The notes below the pieces were generated by a model. It was not told the origin of the DNA and ran no database searches. It saw only the letters and a list, made by a program, of their open reading frames with translations. Source: Clostridia bacterium (GTDB lineage Bacteria > Bacillota > Clostridia > Oscillospirales > Acutalibacteraceae). From it: DNA of 46,376 nt. Shown one piece after another: positions 1-8,573 of the stretch (position 1 is the first letter of the stretch; each line of letters starts with the position of its first letter). The stretch covers positions 1-46,376 of the forward strand of contig JAFTZU010000145.1 in NCBI GenBank assembly GCA_017461005.1, written 5' to 3'. A program made the translations under genes and the position numbers.

Positions 1-1
1 C

Positions 2-598
2 ATGTGCAAGGCGATGGACAAGCGGATGCGGATGGAGAACATCCACCTCTGCGAGAAGACCGGCGGCAAGTCCGGGGACTTCTCCTACGGTCCGCAGCAG
101 CCCGTCATCTCCGTCTGCGGCATCAAGAACAGCGGCAAGACTACGGTGCTGGAGAAACTCATTCCCGAGCTGATCTCCCGCGGAGTCAAACTCGCCGTTT
201 TCAAGAACGGCGGCCACTTCAAGCCCGATATGCCGGGTACTGACACCTACCGGTTCCTGGAAGTGGGCGCCGCCGGGACCCTCTTCTTTGACGACAGTCA
301 GTATCAGGTTTCTCGCAAGCTTCTGCCGCCGTACGAGGAACTCTTCACCCAGTTCCCGGAGGCAGACCTGCTACTGGTCGAAGGCCTGCGGGGAACGGAA
401 CTCCCGAAACTCGAGATCATCAAACCGGATGACGAGCGGTCGCCCGCGCTGAGCGAGGAGAAGGTACTGGGGTATATCGCCAAAGACGCAGCTTACACGT
501 CTTCGAAACCGGTGTTCGACCGGGAAGACATCAAGGGCATCGCCGACTTCATTCTGGAACTGTACGAGAGCGGCGCTCTGACGGGGGCAGTCGTATGA
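2..598 (+). CDS. MoaC-MobB fusion protein, 5' truncated by window edge
   Basis: Only the C-terminal 198 residues are inside the window. The first ~27 residues match the end of MoaC (cyclic pyranopterin monophosphate synthase): MCKAMDK, then EKTGGKSGDF, the conserved Lys/Gly-rich end of that enzyme. A short linker follows, then a MobB domain beginning PVISVCG with the P-loop GIKNSGKTT at visible residues 40-48. MobB is a GTP-binding partner of MobA in making the guanine dinucleotide form of the molybdenum cofactor. The reading frame is open to the window edge, so the ATG at position 2 is an internal Met, not the start. The stop overlaps the moaA start as ATGA, so the genes are translationally coupled. 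I infer a bifunctional protein; the MoaC catalytic half is mostly outside the window. Confidence 0.85.
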   Translation: MCKAMDKRMRMENIHLCEKTGGKSGDFSYGPQQPVISVCGIKNSGKTTVLEKLIPELISRGVKLAVFKNGGHFKPDMPGTDTYRFLEVGAAGTLFFDDSQYQVSRKLLPPYEELFTQFPEADLLLVEGLRGTELPKLEIIKPDDERSPALSEEKVLGYIAKDAAYTSSKPVFDREDIKGIADFILELYESGALTGAVV

Positions 599-1575
599 AA
601 GACCGGTACGGACGCGTCATCGACTACCTGAGAGTCTCCGTCACCGACCGCTGCAACTTCCGCTGTGTCTACTGCATGCCGCCCGACGGCATCCCGTCCG
701 TCTCCCACGACGACATCCTGCGTTACGAGGAACTGCTCCGGCTCATCCGCATCTTTGCGGAACTGGGCATCAAACACATCCGCCTGACCGGGGGAGAACC
801 TACGGTCCGACGGGGCCTCGTGAAGCTCGTCCGGGAGATCCACGACATGCCCGGCATCGAGACCATTTCGATGACGACGAACGGTCTCCTGCTGCCGACG
901 CTGCTGGACGACCTGAAAGACGCGGGCCTCACCAGTGTGAACATCAGCCTCGACACGCTGAAGGAAGAGCGCTTCGACGAGATCACCCGCACCACCGGGA
1001 ACCTGCCGAAGGTCCTCGATGCCATCCGCCTCGCGGAGGAAGAGGGGCTCAACACCAAGGTCAACTGCGTGGCCATGCGGGGCGTCAACGACGACGAACT
1101 GGCGGACATCGCTGCTATGGCGAAGGACCGGAACATCGGTGTGCGCTTCATCGAATACATGCCCATAGGCAAACACGACTACGAGCAGGCCATCTACAAG
1201 GACGAACTGCTCGACTTGCTGCGGAGCTCCCTCGGCGAGCTGGCGGAGGACCCGTCGCCCCGGGGAAACGGCCCCGCGGTCTACTATAAACCCGAAGGGT
1301 TCCAAGGCTCCGTCGGTGTCATTTCGGCGATGAGCCACGCGTTCTGCGACACCTGCAACCGGGTCCGGATGACCCCGGAAGGGTTCCTGAAACTCTGCCT
1401 GCAGTATGACGTGGGGGTCAACCTCAGAAGCCCCGTCCGGCAGGACCTGACCGATGACCAGATCAAACAGCTGATCCTGGCATCGCTGGACCGGAAACCG
1501 GAGCACCACACGTTCCTCGACTACGCGGAAAAACAGGATATCGATACAAGAGATATGTCTCTGATCGGAGGTTAA
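595..1575 (+). CDS. moaA: GTP 3',8-cyclase MoaA
   Basis: A radical SAM enzyme that, with MoaC, converts GTP to cyclic pyranopterin monophosphate, the first step of molybdopterin synthesis. The N-terminal cluster motif CNFRCVYC gives Cys20, Cys24 and Cys27. LTGGEPTVR follows as the SAM-binding GGE motif. The C-terminal second 4Fe-4S cluster is visible as CDTCNRVRMTPEGFLKLC (CX2CX13C). The protein ends in Gly-Gly (SLIGG), which MoaA needs for activity. Its 326 residues are the usual length. The ATG overlaps the upstream stop by 4 bp, and the next gene starts 5 bp after its stop. Confidence 0.97.
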   Translation: MKDRYGRVIDYLRVSVTDRCNFRCVYCMPPDGIPSVSHDDILRYEELLRLIRIFAELGIKHIRLTGGEPTVRRGLVKLVREIHDMPGIETISMTTNGLLLPTLLDDLKDAGLTSVNISLDTLKEERFDEITRTTGNLPKVLDAIRLAEEEGLNTKVNCVAMRGVNDDELADIAAMAKDRNIGVRFIEYMPIGKHDYEQAIYKDELLDLLRSSLGELAEDPSPRGNGPAVYYKPEGFQGSVGVISAMSHAFCDTCNRVRMTPEGFLKLCLQYDVGVNLRSPVRQDLTDDQIKQLILASLDRKPEHHTFLDYAEKQDIDTRDMSLIGG

Positions 1576-1579
1576 TGAT

Positions 1580-2089
1580 ATGAGCGACGAAAGACGCATT
1601 TTCAAAGCGGCCATCATCACGGCCAGCGACAAAGGTTCCAAAGGCGAGCGCGAAGACCTGAGCGGTCCCGCCATCCAGGAGATCATCGAGCCGGAAGGCT
1701 ACGAGGTCACCGTATACAAAGTGCTCCCGGACGATCAGGAGACGCTGGAGAACGAGATGAAGCGCATCGCCGACGAAGGCCTTGCCGACATCATCTTCAC
1801 GACCGGCGGCACCGGCTTCTCCATGAGAGATGTCACCCCGGAAGCCACCATCGCGGTCAGCGACCGTCTGGTCCCGGGCATCCCCGAGGCCATGCGCGCC
1901 TACTCCATGACCATCACCCCGAAGGGCATGCTCTCGAGAGCCGCGGCCGGCATCCGGAAACAGACGCTCATCGTCAACATGCCCGGCAGCCCGAAGGCCG
2001 TCAAAGAGAGCCTCGAATACATCATCGGCCCGCTGCGCCACGGGCTGGAGATCCTCCTCGGTGAGGCCTCCGAATGCGCAAGAAAGTGA
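1580..2089 (+). CDS. mogA: MogA/MoaB family molybdopterin adenylyltransferase
   Basis: Catalyses adenylylation of molybdopterin before metal insertion by MoeA. The family signatures TTGGTGFSMRDVTPEAT (about residues 75-91) and NMPGSPKA (near 135) are both present, and the 169-residue length is normal for MogA/MoaB. A GGAGG sequence in the end of moaA lies about 8 nt before the ATG. The MogA and MoaB branches of this family are hard to separate by eye, so the symbol is tentative. The gene is flanked by moaA and moeA in one operon. Confidence 0.9.
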   Translation: MSDERRIFKAAIITASDKGSKGEREDLSGPAIQEIIEPEGYEVTVYKVLPDDQETLENEMKRIADEGLADIIFTTGGTGFSMRDVTPEATIAVSDRLVPGIPEAMRAYSMTITPKGMLSRAAAGIRKQTLIVNMPGSPKAVKESLEYIIGPLRHGLEILLGEASECARK

Positions 2090-2100
2090 ACGAATAAACC

Positions 2101-3303
2101 ATGCTGAACGTTGTAACACGAGAAGAAGCGGTCCGCATCATTCTCGAAAAGATCCCTGAGGCGGCAGACGTCGAGACCGTCGGCCTGCCGGATGCCCTCG
2201 GGAAAGTCGTCGCGGAGGACATCCTGAGCCCCGAAGACCTGCCGGCCTATGCCCGTTCCACCGTGGACGGGTTTGCCGTTCGTGCCGCTGACACCTACGG
2301 CTGCTCCGAGGCGCTGCCCGCCATGGTCACCTATGCCGGGAAAGTCCTGATGGGGGAGGACGAGAAACGCGTCCTGCCGAAGGGCTCCTGCATGCAGGTC
2401 CCGACCGGCGGCCAGGTCCCCGAAGGGGCAGACGCGGTCGTCATGGTCGAGCACTCCGAAGACCTCGGCGATGAATTCCGCTACATGCTGAAACCGGTCG
2501 CCCCCGGGGAGAACGTCAACGCAAAGGGGGATGACATCGCCCTCGGCGGTGTCGCGGTCCCGAAGGGCACGCTCATCGAGCCCCGCCATACGGCAGTGCT
2601 CGCGGCCCTTGGCATCTCCGAACTGAACGTCCGGAAGCCTCTGACCGTCGGCATCCTTTCCACCGGCGATGAACTGGTGGACTACACCGAGACCCCGAAG
2701 GGGACGGAGATCCGCAACATCAACTCGGTGACCCTCGCCGCCGCTGTGCAGGCGCTGGGGTGCATCGCGAAAACCTATCCCATCGTGCCGGACGAAGAGG
2801 TCGCTCTGAGAGCCGCCATCGACACCGTCCGGAAGGAATGTGACTTCCTCATCATCTCCGGCGGTTCGTCGGTCGGGGAGCGGGACAACGTCAACCGGGT
2901 CCTGGCCTCCTTTGGCGAGGTCTACTTCCACGGCGTCGCCCTGAAACCGGGCAAGCCCACCATGTTTGCCATGCTCGACGGCGATGTGCCGGCCTTCGGC
3001 CTTCCGGGCCATCCGGCCGCCGCGTTCTATACGTTCCATCTGTTCGCGAAACCCGCCATCCTGAAACGCCGCGGCGCCATCGCTGTGCCCCGCTATGTGG
3101 AGGCCGAACTCTCTCAGAAAGTGCCGTCGAACCACGGCCGGGAAGAGATCCTGGGCGTCGCTCTGGAGAACGGCAAAGCCGTTCCGCTGCCGGCGAAGTC
3201 CGGCGTCGTCTCCGTCCTCTCGAAAGCGGACGGGACCATCACCATCCCCCGGGACCTCGAAGGCCTCGAACGGGGTGCGAAAGTGAAGGTGTTACTGTTT
3301 TGA
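2101..3303 (+). CDS. moeA: molybdopterin molybdenumtransferase MoeA
   Basis: Inserts molybdate (or tungstate) into adenylylated molybdopterin. Typical MoeA motifs run in order: STVDGFAVRAADTYG in domain I, PTGGQVPEGADAVVMVEHSE in domain II, then the MogA-like domain III with LSTGDELV, ISGGSSVGERDNV and GLPGHPAAAFYTF, and a C-terminal beta-barrel domain IV. The 400-residue length is standard. The stop overlaps the TTG start of a second MoeA, so the two are probably made together. Two MoeA copies in one operon may divide molybdenum and tungsten between them; that is an inference. Confidence 0.95.
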   Translation: MLNVVTREEAVRIILEKIPEAADVETVGLPDALGKVVAEDILSPEDLPAYARSTVDGFAVRAADTYGCSEALPAMVTYAGKVLMGEDEKRVLPKGSCMQVPTGGQVPEGADAVVMVEHSEDLGDEFRYMLKPVAPGENVNAKGDDIALGGVAVPKGTLIEPRHTAVLAALGISELNVRKPLTVGILSTGDELVDYTETPKGTEIRNINSVTLAAAVQALGCIAKTYPIVPDEEVALRAAIDTVRKECDFLIISGGSSVGERDNVNRVLASFGEVYFHGVALKPGKPTMFAMLDGDVPAFGLPGHPAAAFYTFHLFAKPAILKRRGAIAVPRYVEAELSQKVPSNHGREEILGVALENGKAVPLPAKSGVVSVLSKADGTITIPRDLEGLERGAKVKVLLF

Positions 3304-5210
3304 AAAAGTATGAGTTTCTGACCAATATCTCGCTGGATGAAGCCCGGCAGAAAATGATCGACGCGGTCCGCGCCGCTGACATCCCGGTGGCCACCGAAAT
3401 GGTCAAAGTCCGGGAGGCCAACAACTGTGTGACCGCCCGTGCCCACTACGCGGTCCGCTCCTCGCCCCACTATGTGGCGAGCGCCATGGACGGCATCGCC
3501 GTGCTGGCTTCGAAGACCGTCGGCGCCACCGAAGGCAACCCGGTCCGCCTGACCGCGGACGAGTACATCGTCGTCGACACCGGCGACCCGCTGCCCGAGA
3601 ACACTGACGCCGTCGTCATGATCGAGAACGTCGTCGAGGCAGAGGACGGAGACGTCCTTCTGTACTCCGCCTGCGTCCCCTGGGACAACGTCCGTCAGGT
3701 CGGCGAGGACATCTGCATGGGCGATATGATCGTCCCGTCCTACACCGTCATGACCCCCGCCCTCATCGGTGCCTTCATGGCCGCCGGTGTCTACGAGGTG
3801 GAAGTCGTCAAGCGCCCGGTCTTCGGCATCATCCCCACCGGCGATGAGATCGTCGACGGCGACGCAGACTTAAAGCCCGGCGACATCCCGGAATTCAACT
3901 CCGCCATCTTCTCCGCCATGCTCTCCGACTGGGGCGCGGACGCCATCGTCTATCCCGTCGTCAAGGATAAAGTCGACCTCCTCGAAGCGGCGGTCACCAA
4001 GGCGGCTGAAGAGTGCGACGCGGTCCTGACCATTGCGGGTTCCTCCGCCGGCCGGGACGACTACACGTCCACCATCCTCACGAACCTCGGTGAACTGCTG
4101 GTCCACGGCATCGCCATCAAACCCGGCAAGCCCGCCGTCCTCGGCATGATCGGAAAGAAGCCCTTCTGCGGCATGCCCGGTTACCCGGTCTCCGGCATCA
4201 TCGTCATGGAGGAGATCGTCAAGTATGTCTGCGCGCTCCTGACCCACAGAGAACCGGAACGGGACGAGACGGTACAGGCACAGGTCTCCCGCAAACTGAC
4301 CTCGTCCCTGAAGTATGAAGAATTCCTCCGCTGCCGCGTCGCGGAAGTGGACGGCAAGAATATCGCGGTGCCCATGCCGAGAGGCGCGGGCGTCGTTACA
4401 GGCTTTGCCAAGGCCGGCGGCCTCTTCGTCGTCGACCAGAACAGTGAAGGCCTCGAGGCCGGCGCCACCGTCGACGTTGCTCTGCAGAGAGACAAAGTCG
4501 AACTGGAGAACAGCCTTTCCATCACCGGGTCCCACGACCCGCTGATCGACGAGGCGGCAGACCTGCTCATCCGACAGGACCCCCGGACCTATGTCGTCTC
4601 CTCCCACGTCGGCTCCATGGGCGCCATCATGGCTCTGAGAGCAGGGGAGACCGCCCTCGGCGGCATCCACCTGCTGGACGCGGAGTCCGGAGAATATAAC
4701 AAAGCCTATGTCCGCCAGTACTTCCCGAACGGCGGGGTCACCCTCATCCGCTGCGTCATCCGTCAGCAGGGCCTCATGGTCAAGAAGGGGAACCCGGAGA
4801 TTATCCACTCCGTGAAGGACCTCATCGGGAAACGGTACGTCAACCGCCAGAAGGGCGCCGGCACCCGCATCCTCCTCGACTACCTGCTCGAAAAGGAGGG
4901 CATGACGCCGGACGACATCTATGGCTACACCCGCGAAGAGTACACCCACACCGCCGTTGCTGCAGCCGTCGCAGACGGCGGCGCCGACGCCGGCATGGGC
5001 ATCTACTCCGCCGCGAAGACCTACGGTCTCGATTTCGTCCCGCTGTGGGATGAAGAGTACGACTTCCTCGTCCGGGACTCCGCACTGGAGACCCCGGAAG
5101 TGCAACGCTTCCTCGCCGTCCTGAAGAGCGACGAGTTCGCTGCCCGCCTCACCGAAATGGGCGGCTACACCCTCGAAGCCCCCGGCGAAGTCATCCCGGT
5201 GTTTGCATAA
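3300..5210 (+). CDS. MoeA paralogue fused to a C-terminal PBP-like domain
   Basis: Residues 1-~400 form a second MoeA (AMDGIAVLA, VDTGDPLPENTDAVVMIENV, IPTGDEIVDG, AGSSAGRDDYTS, GMPGYPVSGIIVMEE). Residues ~410-636 form a periplasmic-binding-like fold of the PBP_like type (starts near SLSITGSHDPLIDEAADLL, contains VNRQKGAGTRILLDYLL). It has no signal peptide, so the domain acts in the cytoplasm, possibly as a molybdate or tungstate sensor feeding the transferase; this role is inferred. The start is TTG, chosen because it overlaps the previous stop as TTGA and is preceded by a GAAGGTG ribosome-binding site. It is the last gene of the Moco operon, followed by a strong bidirectional terminator. 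Confidence 0.9.
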   Translation: MKKYEFLTNISLDEARQKMIDAVRAADIPVATEMVKVREANNCVTARAHYAVRSSPHYVASAMDGIAVLASKTVGATEGNPVRLTADEYIVVDTGDPLPENTDAVVMIENVVEAEDGDVLLYSACVPWDNVRQVGEDICMGDMIVPSYTVMTPALIGAFMAAGVYEVEVVKRPVFGIIPTGDEIVDGDADLKPGDIPEFNSAIFSAMLSDWGADAIVYPVVKDKVDLLEAAVTKAAEECDAVLTIAGSSAGRDDYTSTILTNLGELLVHGIAIKPGKPAVLGMIGKKPFCGMPGYPVSGIIVMEEIVKYVCALLTHREPERDETVQAQVSRKLTSSLKYEEFLRCRVAEVDGKNIAVPMPRGAGVVTGFAKAGGLFVVDQNSEGLEAGATVDVALQRDKVELENSLSITGSHDPLIDEAADLLIRQDPRTYVVSSHVGSMGAIMALRAGETALGGIHLLDAESGEYNKAYVRQYFPNGGVTLIRCVIRQQGLMVKKGNPEIIHSVKDLIGKRYVNRQKGAGTRILLDYLLEKEGMTPDDIYGYTREEYTHTAVAAAVADGGADAGMGIYSAAKTYGLDFVPLWDEEYDFLVRDSALETPEVQRFLAVLKSDEFAARLTEMGGYTLEAPGEVIPVFA

Positions 5211-5244
5211 CAAAAGTTCGGTCCTGATGAAAGGAAATAAAAAA

Positions 5245-5271
5245 GACTCTCGAGCAATCGAGAGTCTTTTT
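5245..5271. terminator. bidirectional intrinsic terminator
   Basis: A perfect 9-bp stem GACTCTCGA/TCGAGAGTC with a GCAA loop is flanked by six A on the left and five T on the right, so it can stop transcription from both sides. It separates the Moco operon from the convergent DUF1015 gene. Confidence 0.92.
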
Positions 5272-5287
5272 GTGTTTGGTGATGTGT

Positions 5288-6529
5288 TTAGTCCAGTTCG
5301 TGGATGAACAGGCCGGAGAGGAGCTTCGGCTCGAACCAGGTGGACTTGGGCGGCATGAGGGCGCCGGCGTCGGCGATGGCCATGAGCTGTTCGATGCTCG
5401 TGGGGTGCATCGCGAACGCGATGTCCATGTCAGAGTTGGCTCTCCGCTCGAGTTCCCTGAGACCACGGATGCCGCCGACGAAGTCGATGCGGGAGTCCGT
5501 ACGGGGGTCGGTGATCTCCAGGACCGGGGAGATGAGGTTGTTCTGCAGGACCGAGACGTCGAGGGAGTCGACCGGGTCCCGTTTGTCGAAGGTGCCGTTG
5601 CGGGCGATGAGCCGATACCACTTCCGGTCGAAGTACATGCCGATGTGCCAGGGGCGTTCCGGATGGAAGGGACCGTCCATCTCCTCCATGTAGAAGTCGA
5701 TGCCGATGTCGGCGAACAGTTCGGTGTTCGACTTGCCCTCCGGGATCTTCGCGACACGGTTGTAGTCCATGATCTCGAGGTCGGAGGAGGGGAAGGCGAC
5801 GGCGAGGAAGAAGTTGAACTCCTCGTCTCCGGTGTAGTCCGGGTTCTCCTTGCGCTTGTTTTCACCCACGCGGACCGCGGATGCACAGCGGTGGTGTCCG
5901 TCGGCGATGTAGAGGGACTCGACATCCTCGAACAGCGTGCTGAGCTTTTCGGTGACCTCCGGGTCGCAGACGACCCAGCAGCGGGTGTGGACGTCGTCTT
6001 CGGTCGTGAAGTCGTAGACCGGAGCCTCGGCCTCTTTCAGCCCTTTGATGATGGCGGTGATGTCCTCGTTCTCCCGATAGGTGAGGAAGATGGGACCGGT
6101 GTTGGCGTTGCAGGCCGAGACGTGTTTGATGCGGTCGACCTCTTTGGCAGCCAGGGTATTCTCATGTTTCTTGATGACGGAGTTCAGATAGTCGTCGATG
6201 GACGCACAGCCGACGAGACCGGTCTGGGTGCGGCCGCGCCAGGTCTGCTCCATGATATAGAAGCCAGGTGTGTCGTCCTGCAGGAACACACCGTCCGCCT
6301 TCATGTGGCGGAGCTTCGAGGCGGCGCGCTCGTAAACAGCGTCGTCATACTTGTAGGTGCTTCTCGGCAGGTCGATCTCAGCTTTGTCGACGTGCAGGAA
6401 CGAATAGGGTTTGTCCTTGACGTATTCACGGGCTTCTTCACCGCTGTAGACATCATAGGGGAGCGCAGCGACTTTGTCGGCCAGCTCGGCGGTGGGGCGG
6501 ACGGCCCGGAACGGACGGAAGGTAGACAT
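5288..6529 (-). CDS. DUF1015 family protein
   Basis: A cytosolic protein of the DUF1015 family: N-terminal FRPFRAVRP and ALPYDVYSGEEAREYVKDKPYSFLHVDKAEIDLP, the central IADGHHRCASA motif, and C-terminal MPPKSTWFEPKLLSGLFIHEL. The family is known from genomic neighbourhoods with serine-biosynthesis genes, but no such gene is visible here and I do not assign a reaction. The start is ATG at 6529 because GAGGAG lies 7 nt upstream. An upstream in-frame ATG at 6544 would overlap that ribosome-binding site. It is monocistronic, with its own sigma-A-type promoter diverging from fruR. Confidence 0.88.
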   Translation of the reverse strand: MSTFRPFRAVRPTAELADKVAALPYDVYSGEEAREYVKDKPYSFLHVDKAEIDLPRSTYKYDDAVYERAASKLRHMKADGVFLQDDTPGFYIMEQTWRGRTQTGLVGCASIDDYLNSVIKKHENTLAAKEVDRIKHVSACNANTGPIFLTYRENEDITAIIKGLKEAEAPVYDFTTEDDVHTRCWVVCDPEVTEKLSTLFEDVESLYIADGHHRCASAVRVGENKRKENPDYTGDEEFNFFLAVAFPSSDLEIMDYNRVAKIPEGKSNTELFADIGIDFYMEEMDGPFHPERPWHIGMYFDRKWYRLIARNGTFDKRDPVDSLDVSVLQNNLISPVLEITDPRTDSRIDFVGGIRGLRELERRANSDMDIAFAMHPTSIEQLMAIADAGALMPPKSTWFEPKLLSGLFIHELD

Positions 6530-6587
6530 GGATTCTCCTCGCAATCTTCCTGATAGATAGTATATTGATACATTAAAATTCCGCTAG

Positions 6588-6616
6588 ATTATACCAAAGG
6601 ACCTTCAAAACGGCAA
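6588..6616 (-). promoter_or_regulatory. promoter of the DUF1015 gene
   Basis: Read on the minus strand: TTGCCG, a 17-bp spacer, then a perfect TATAAT. It lies about 60 bp upstream of the chosen ATG. Confidence 0.65.
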
Positions 6617-6658
6617 TAGGGAGCAGATAAAATGACTGTTTCACTGAACGGGAAAGAA

Positions 6659-6680
6659 AATCGGTCAAAACCGGTCAAAT
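6659..6680. promoter_or_regulatory. upstream operator-like site O2 of the fructose operon
   Basis: Contains ATCGGTCAAAACCGGTCAAA, sharing the 14-base core AATCGGTCAAAACCG with the perfect palindrome at 6753. The right arm is degenerate. Its position 94 bp upstream of the second site, close to nine helical turns, would suit a repressor bridging both. Confidence 0.5.
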
Positions 6681-6752
6681 ACAGGGCGAAAACTTGGGGA
6701 ATATCACAAGAAAGCGGGCTCACAATGGTTACTTTTGAACGAACTTTGTCGA

Positions 6753-6770
6753 AATCGGTCAAAACCGATT
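6753..6770. promoter_or_regulatory. operator-like palindrome O1 overlapping the fruR -35
   Basis: A perfect inverted repeat AATCGGT-CAAA-ACCGATT that ends on the first bases of the -35 element. The adjacent gene encodes a DeoR-family repressor, so autoregulation of fruR-fruK-fruA-HPr through this site is the natural inference. Confidence 0.6.
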
Positions 6771-6797
6771 GTATCTTGTTCGGCAAAAGCTTATAAT
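6769..6797 (+). promoter_or_regulatory. promoter of the fruR-fruK-fruA-HPr operon
   Basis: TTGTAT, a 17-bp spacer, then a perfect TATAAT at 6792-6797, 27 bp before the fruR ATG. The -35 overlaps the palindromic operator, which fits repression by occlusion. Confidence 0.75.
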
Positions 6798-6824
6798 GTA
6801 AGCAGAAGAAAGAGGTGACACAAG

Positions 6825-7580
6825 ATGTCAATGCTGACCCAGCAGCGCCATGAAGCCATCCTTCATCAGCTGCAGGAGAAAGGTGCCGTCTCGGTCACCG
6901 AACTGACCGAGCAGCTGAATACCTCCGAGAGCACCATCCGGAGAGACCTTCTGGCCCTCGACCGCATGGGAAAACTCCACCGGGTCCACGGCGGTGCCAC
7001 ACAGACGAACCGTCAGTTCCTCCTCAGCGAGGACGACATCGATGAGAAGATCTCGAAGAACATCGACGAGAAGCGGCTCATCGCCCGCTATGCTGCGGAG
7101 CAGGTCCAGCCCGGAGACTTCGTGTTCCTCGACGCCGGCACCACCACGCTGCTCATGCTCGACTACCTCAAACCGGAGGACGCGACCTTCGTCACGAACG
7201 GGATCGTCCACGCGAGGGAACTTGCCAGACGCGGGTTCCGCGCCATCATCCTCGGCGGCGAGCTGAAAGCCGTCACGGAAGCGGTCGTCGGACTGGCTGC
7301 CGCACAGAACCTGAACCAGTACAACTTTTCCAAAGCGTTCATCGGAACGAACGGTGTCTCCGCCAAGTACGGGTACACGACCCCGGACACCGATGAAGCC
7401 TTCCTGAAGTCCGCCGCCATCGACCGGAGCTTCGTCTCCTACGTCCTGGCTGACTCGAGCAAGTTCGGAAAAGTCTCCACCGTCACATTCGGAACGCTCA
7501 ACAGTTCCGCCATCATAACTGACCATTTACCCGACCAGCGCTACGCCGAACAGACGGTCGTCAAGGTGGTAGGGGAGTAA
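6825..7580 (+). CDS. fruR: DeoR-family fructose operon repressor
   Basis: A transcription regulator of 251 residues. The N-terminal DeoR helix-turn-helix reads RHEAILHQLQEKGAVSVTELTEQLNTSESTIRRDL, with GKLHRVHGGA after it. The C-terminal DeoRC sugar-phosphate sensor carries DAGTTTLLM, VTNGI and IGTNGVS. Family members of this operon type respond to fructose 1-phosphate. It is first in the fru operon, 15 bp before fruK, and an AGAGGTG ribosome-binding site precedes the first ATG. Two matching operator-like sites lie upstream. The assignment rests on the family and the operon; ligand specificity is inferred. Confidence 0.92.
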   Translation: MSMLTQQRHEAILHQLQEKGAVSVTELTEQLNTSESTIRRDLLALDRMGKLHRVHGGATQTNRQFLLSEDDIDEKISKNIDEKRLIARYAAEQVQPGDFVFLDAGTTTLLMLDYLKPEDATFVTNGIVHARELARRGFRAIILGGELKAVTEAVVGLAAAQNLNQYNFSKAFIGTNGVSAKYGYTTPDTDEAFLKSAAIDRSFVSYVLADSSKFGKVSTVTFGTLNSSAIITDHLPDQRYAEQTVVKVVGE

Positions 7581-7595
7581 AGGAGGTCCTGCACT

Positions 7596-8513
7596 ATGGT
7601 ATACACGGTCACTCTGAACCCGGCGCTCGACTACGTCATGCGTTGCGACTATGTCGGGTCGGAGGACATCAACCGGGCGAAGTCCGCGGAGATCTTACTC
7701 GGCGGCAAGGGCATCAACGTGTCCGTCGTCCTGTCCCGTCTCGGCATCCCCACGAAGGCCATCGCCCTCGCAGCGGGGTTCACCGGACATGAGCTCGAAC
7801 GCCTCGTCCAGGCGGAGGGCATCGAGACCGAGTTCGTCTACCTCGAACACGGCACCACCCGCATCAACGTCAAACTTTTCGCACAGGAGCAGTTCGATGT
7901 GAACGCTCCCGGCCCGGAGGTCACCGACAGGGACATCGAAGCCCTGTTCGCGGTCCTCGACAAGCTCGAGGAAGGCGATGTACTGGTCCTCGCCGGCGCG
8001 GTCCCCGGAAGCTGCCCCGAAGACATTTACGAACGCATCCTGAAGCGCCTCGACGGCCGCGGCATCAAGTTCGTCGTCGACACCACGGGCGAAGGCCTCC
8101 TGAAGGTCCTGCCCTACAAGCCGTTCCTCATCAAGCCGAACCACCACGAGATCTCCGAACTCTTCCACGACGACGTCAAGTCCACCGATGTCGAGAAGAT
8201 CGAGAAGTACGCCCGGAAGCTCCAGGAAATGGGCGCGGTCAACGTGCTCGTCTCCCGCGGCAGCAAGGGCGCCACTCTGGTCGACGAGACCGGCGCGGTC
8301 AACTCGGAGGGCATCGCAAAGGGCAACGCCATCAACAACGTCGGCTGCGGCGATTCGATGGTCGCAGGCTTCGTGGCCGGCTATGAAACGAAACACGACT
8401 ACCGCTATGCTCTGAAACTCGGTTCTGCTGCCGGCGGCGCTTCCGCCTTCAACGACGGCCTCGCACCCGGAGAGCAGATCTGGGAAGTCTATCACAACTG
8501 CTTTGAAGACTGA
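7596..8513 (+). CDS. fruK: 1-phosphofructokinase FruK
   Basis: Phosphorylates fructose 1-phosphate to fructose 1,6-bisphosphate with ATP. It is a PfkB/ribokinase-family protein of 305 residues. The start MVYTVTLNPALDYVM is typical of FruK, GGKGINVS is the N-terminal PfkB signature, and NNVGCGDSMVAGF near residue 250 is the C-terminal signature with the catalytic Asp. A strong AAAGGAGG lies 8 nt before the ATG. It takes its substrate directly from the FruA transporter encoded next. Confidence 0.96.
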   Translation: MVYTVTLNPALDYVMRCDYVGSEDINRAKSAEILLGGKGINVSVVLSRLGIPTKAIALAAGFTGHELERLVQAEGIETEFVYLEHGTTRINVKLFAQEQFDVNAPGPEVTDRDIEALFAVLDKLEEGDVLVLAGAVPGSCPEDIYERILKRLDGRGIKFVVDTTGEGLLKVLPYKPFLIKPNHHEISELFHDDVKSTDVEKIEKYARKLQEMGAVNVLVSRGSKGATLVDETGAVNSEGIAKGNAINNVGCGDSMVAGFVAGYETKHDYRYALKLGSAAGGASAFNDGLAPGEQIWEVYHNCFED

Positions 8514-8573
8514 TCTTTTTGCAGTTGTTAGAAATAATTACGGAATCTATTTTTGAGAAAGAGGGTACCTACT

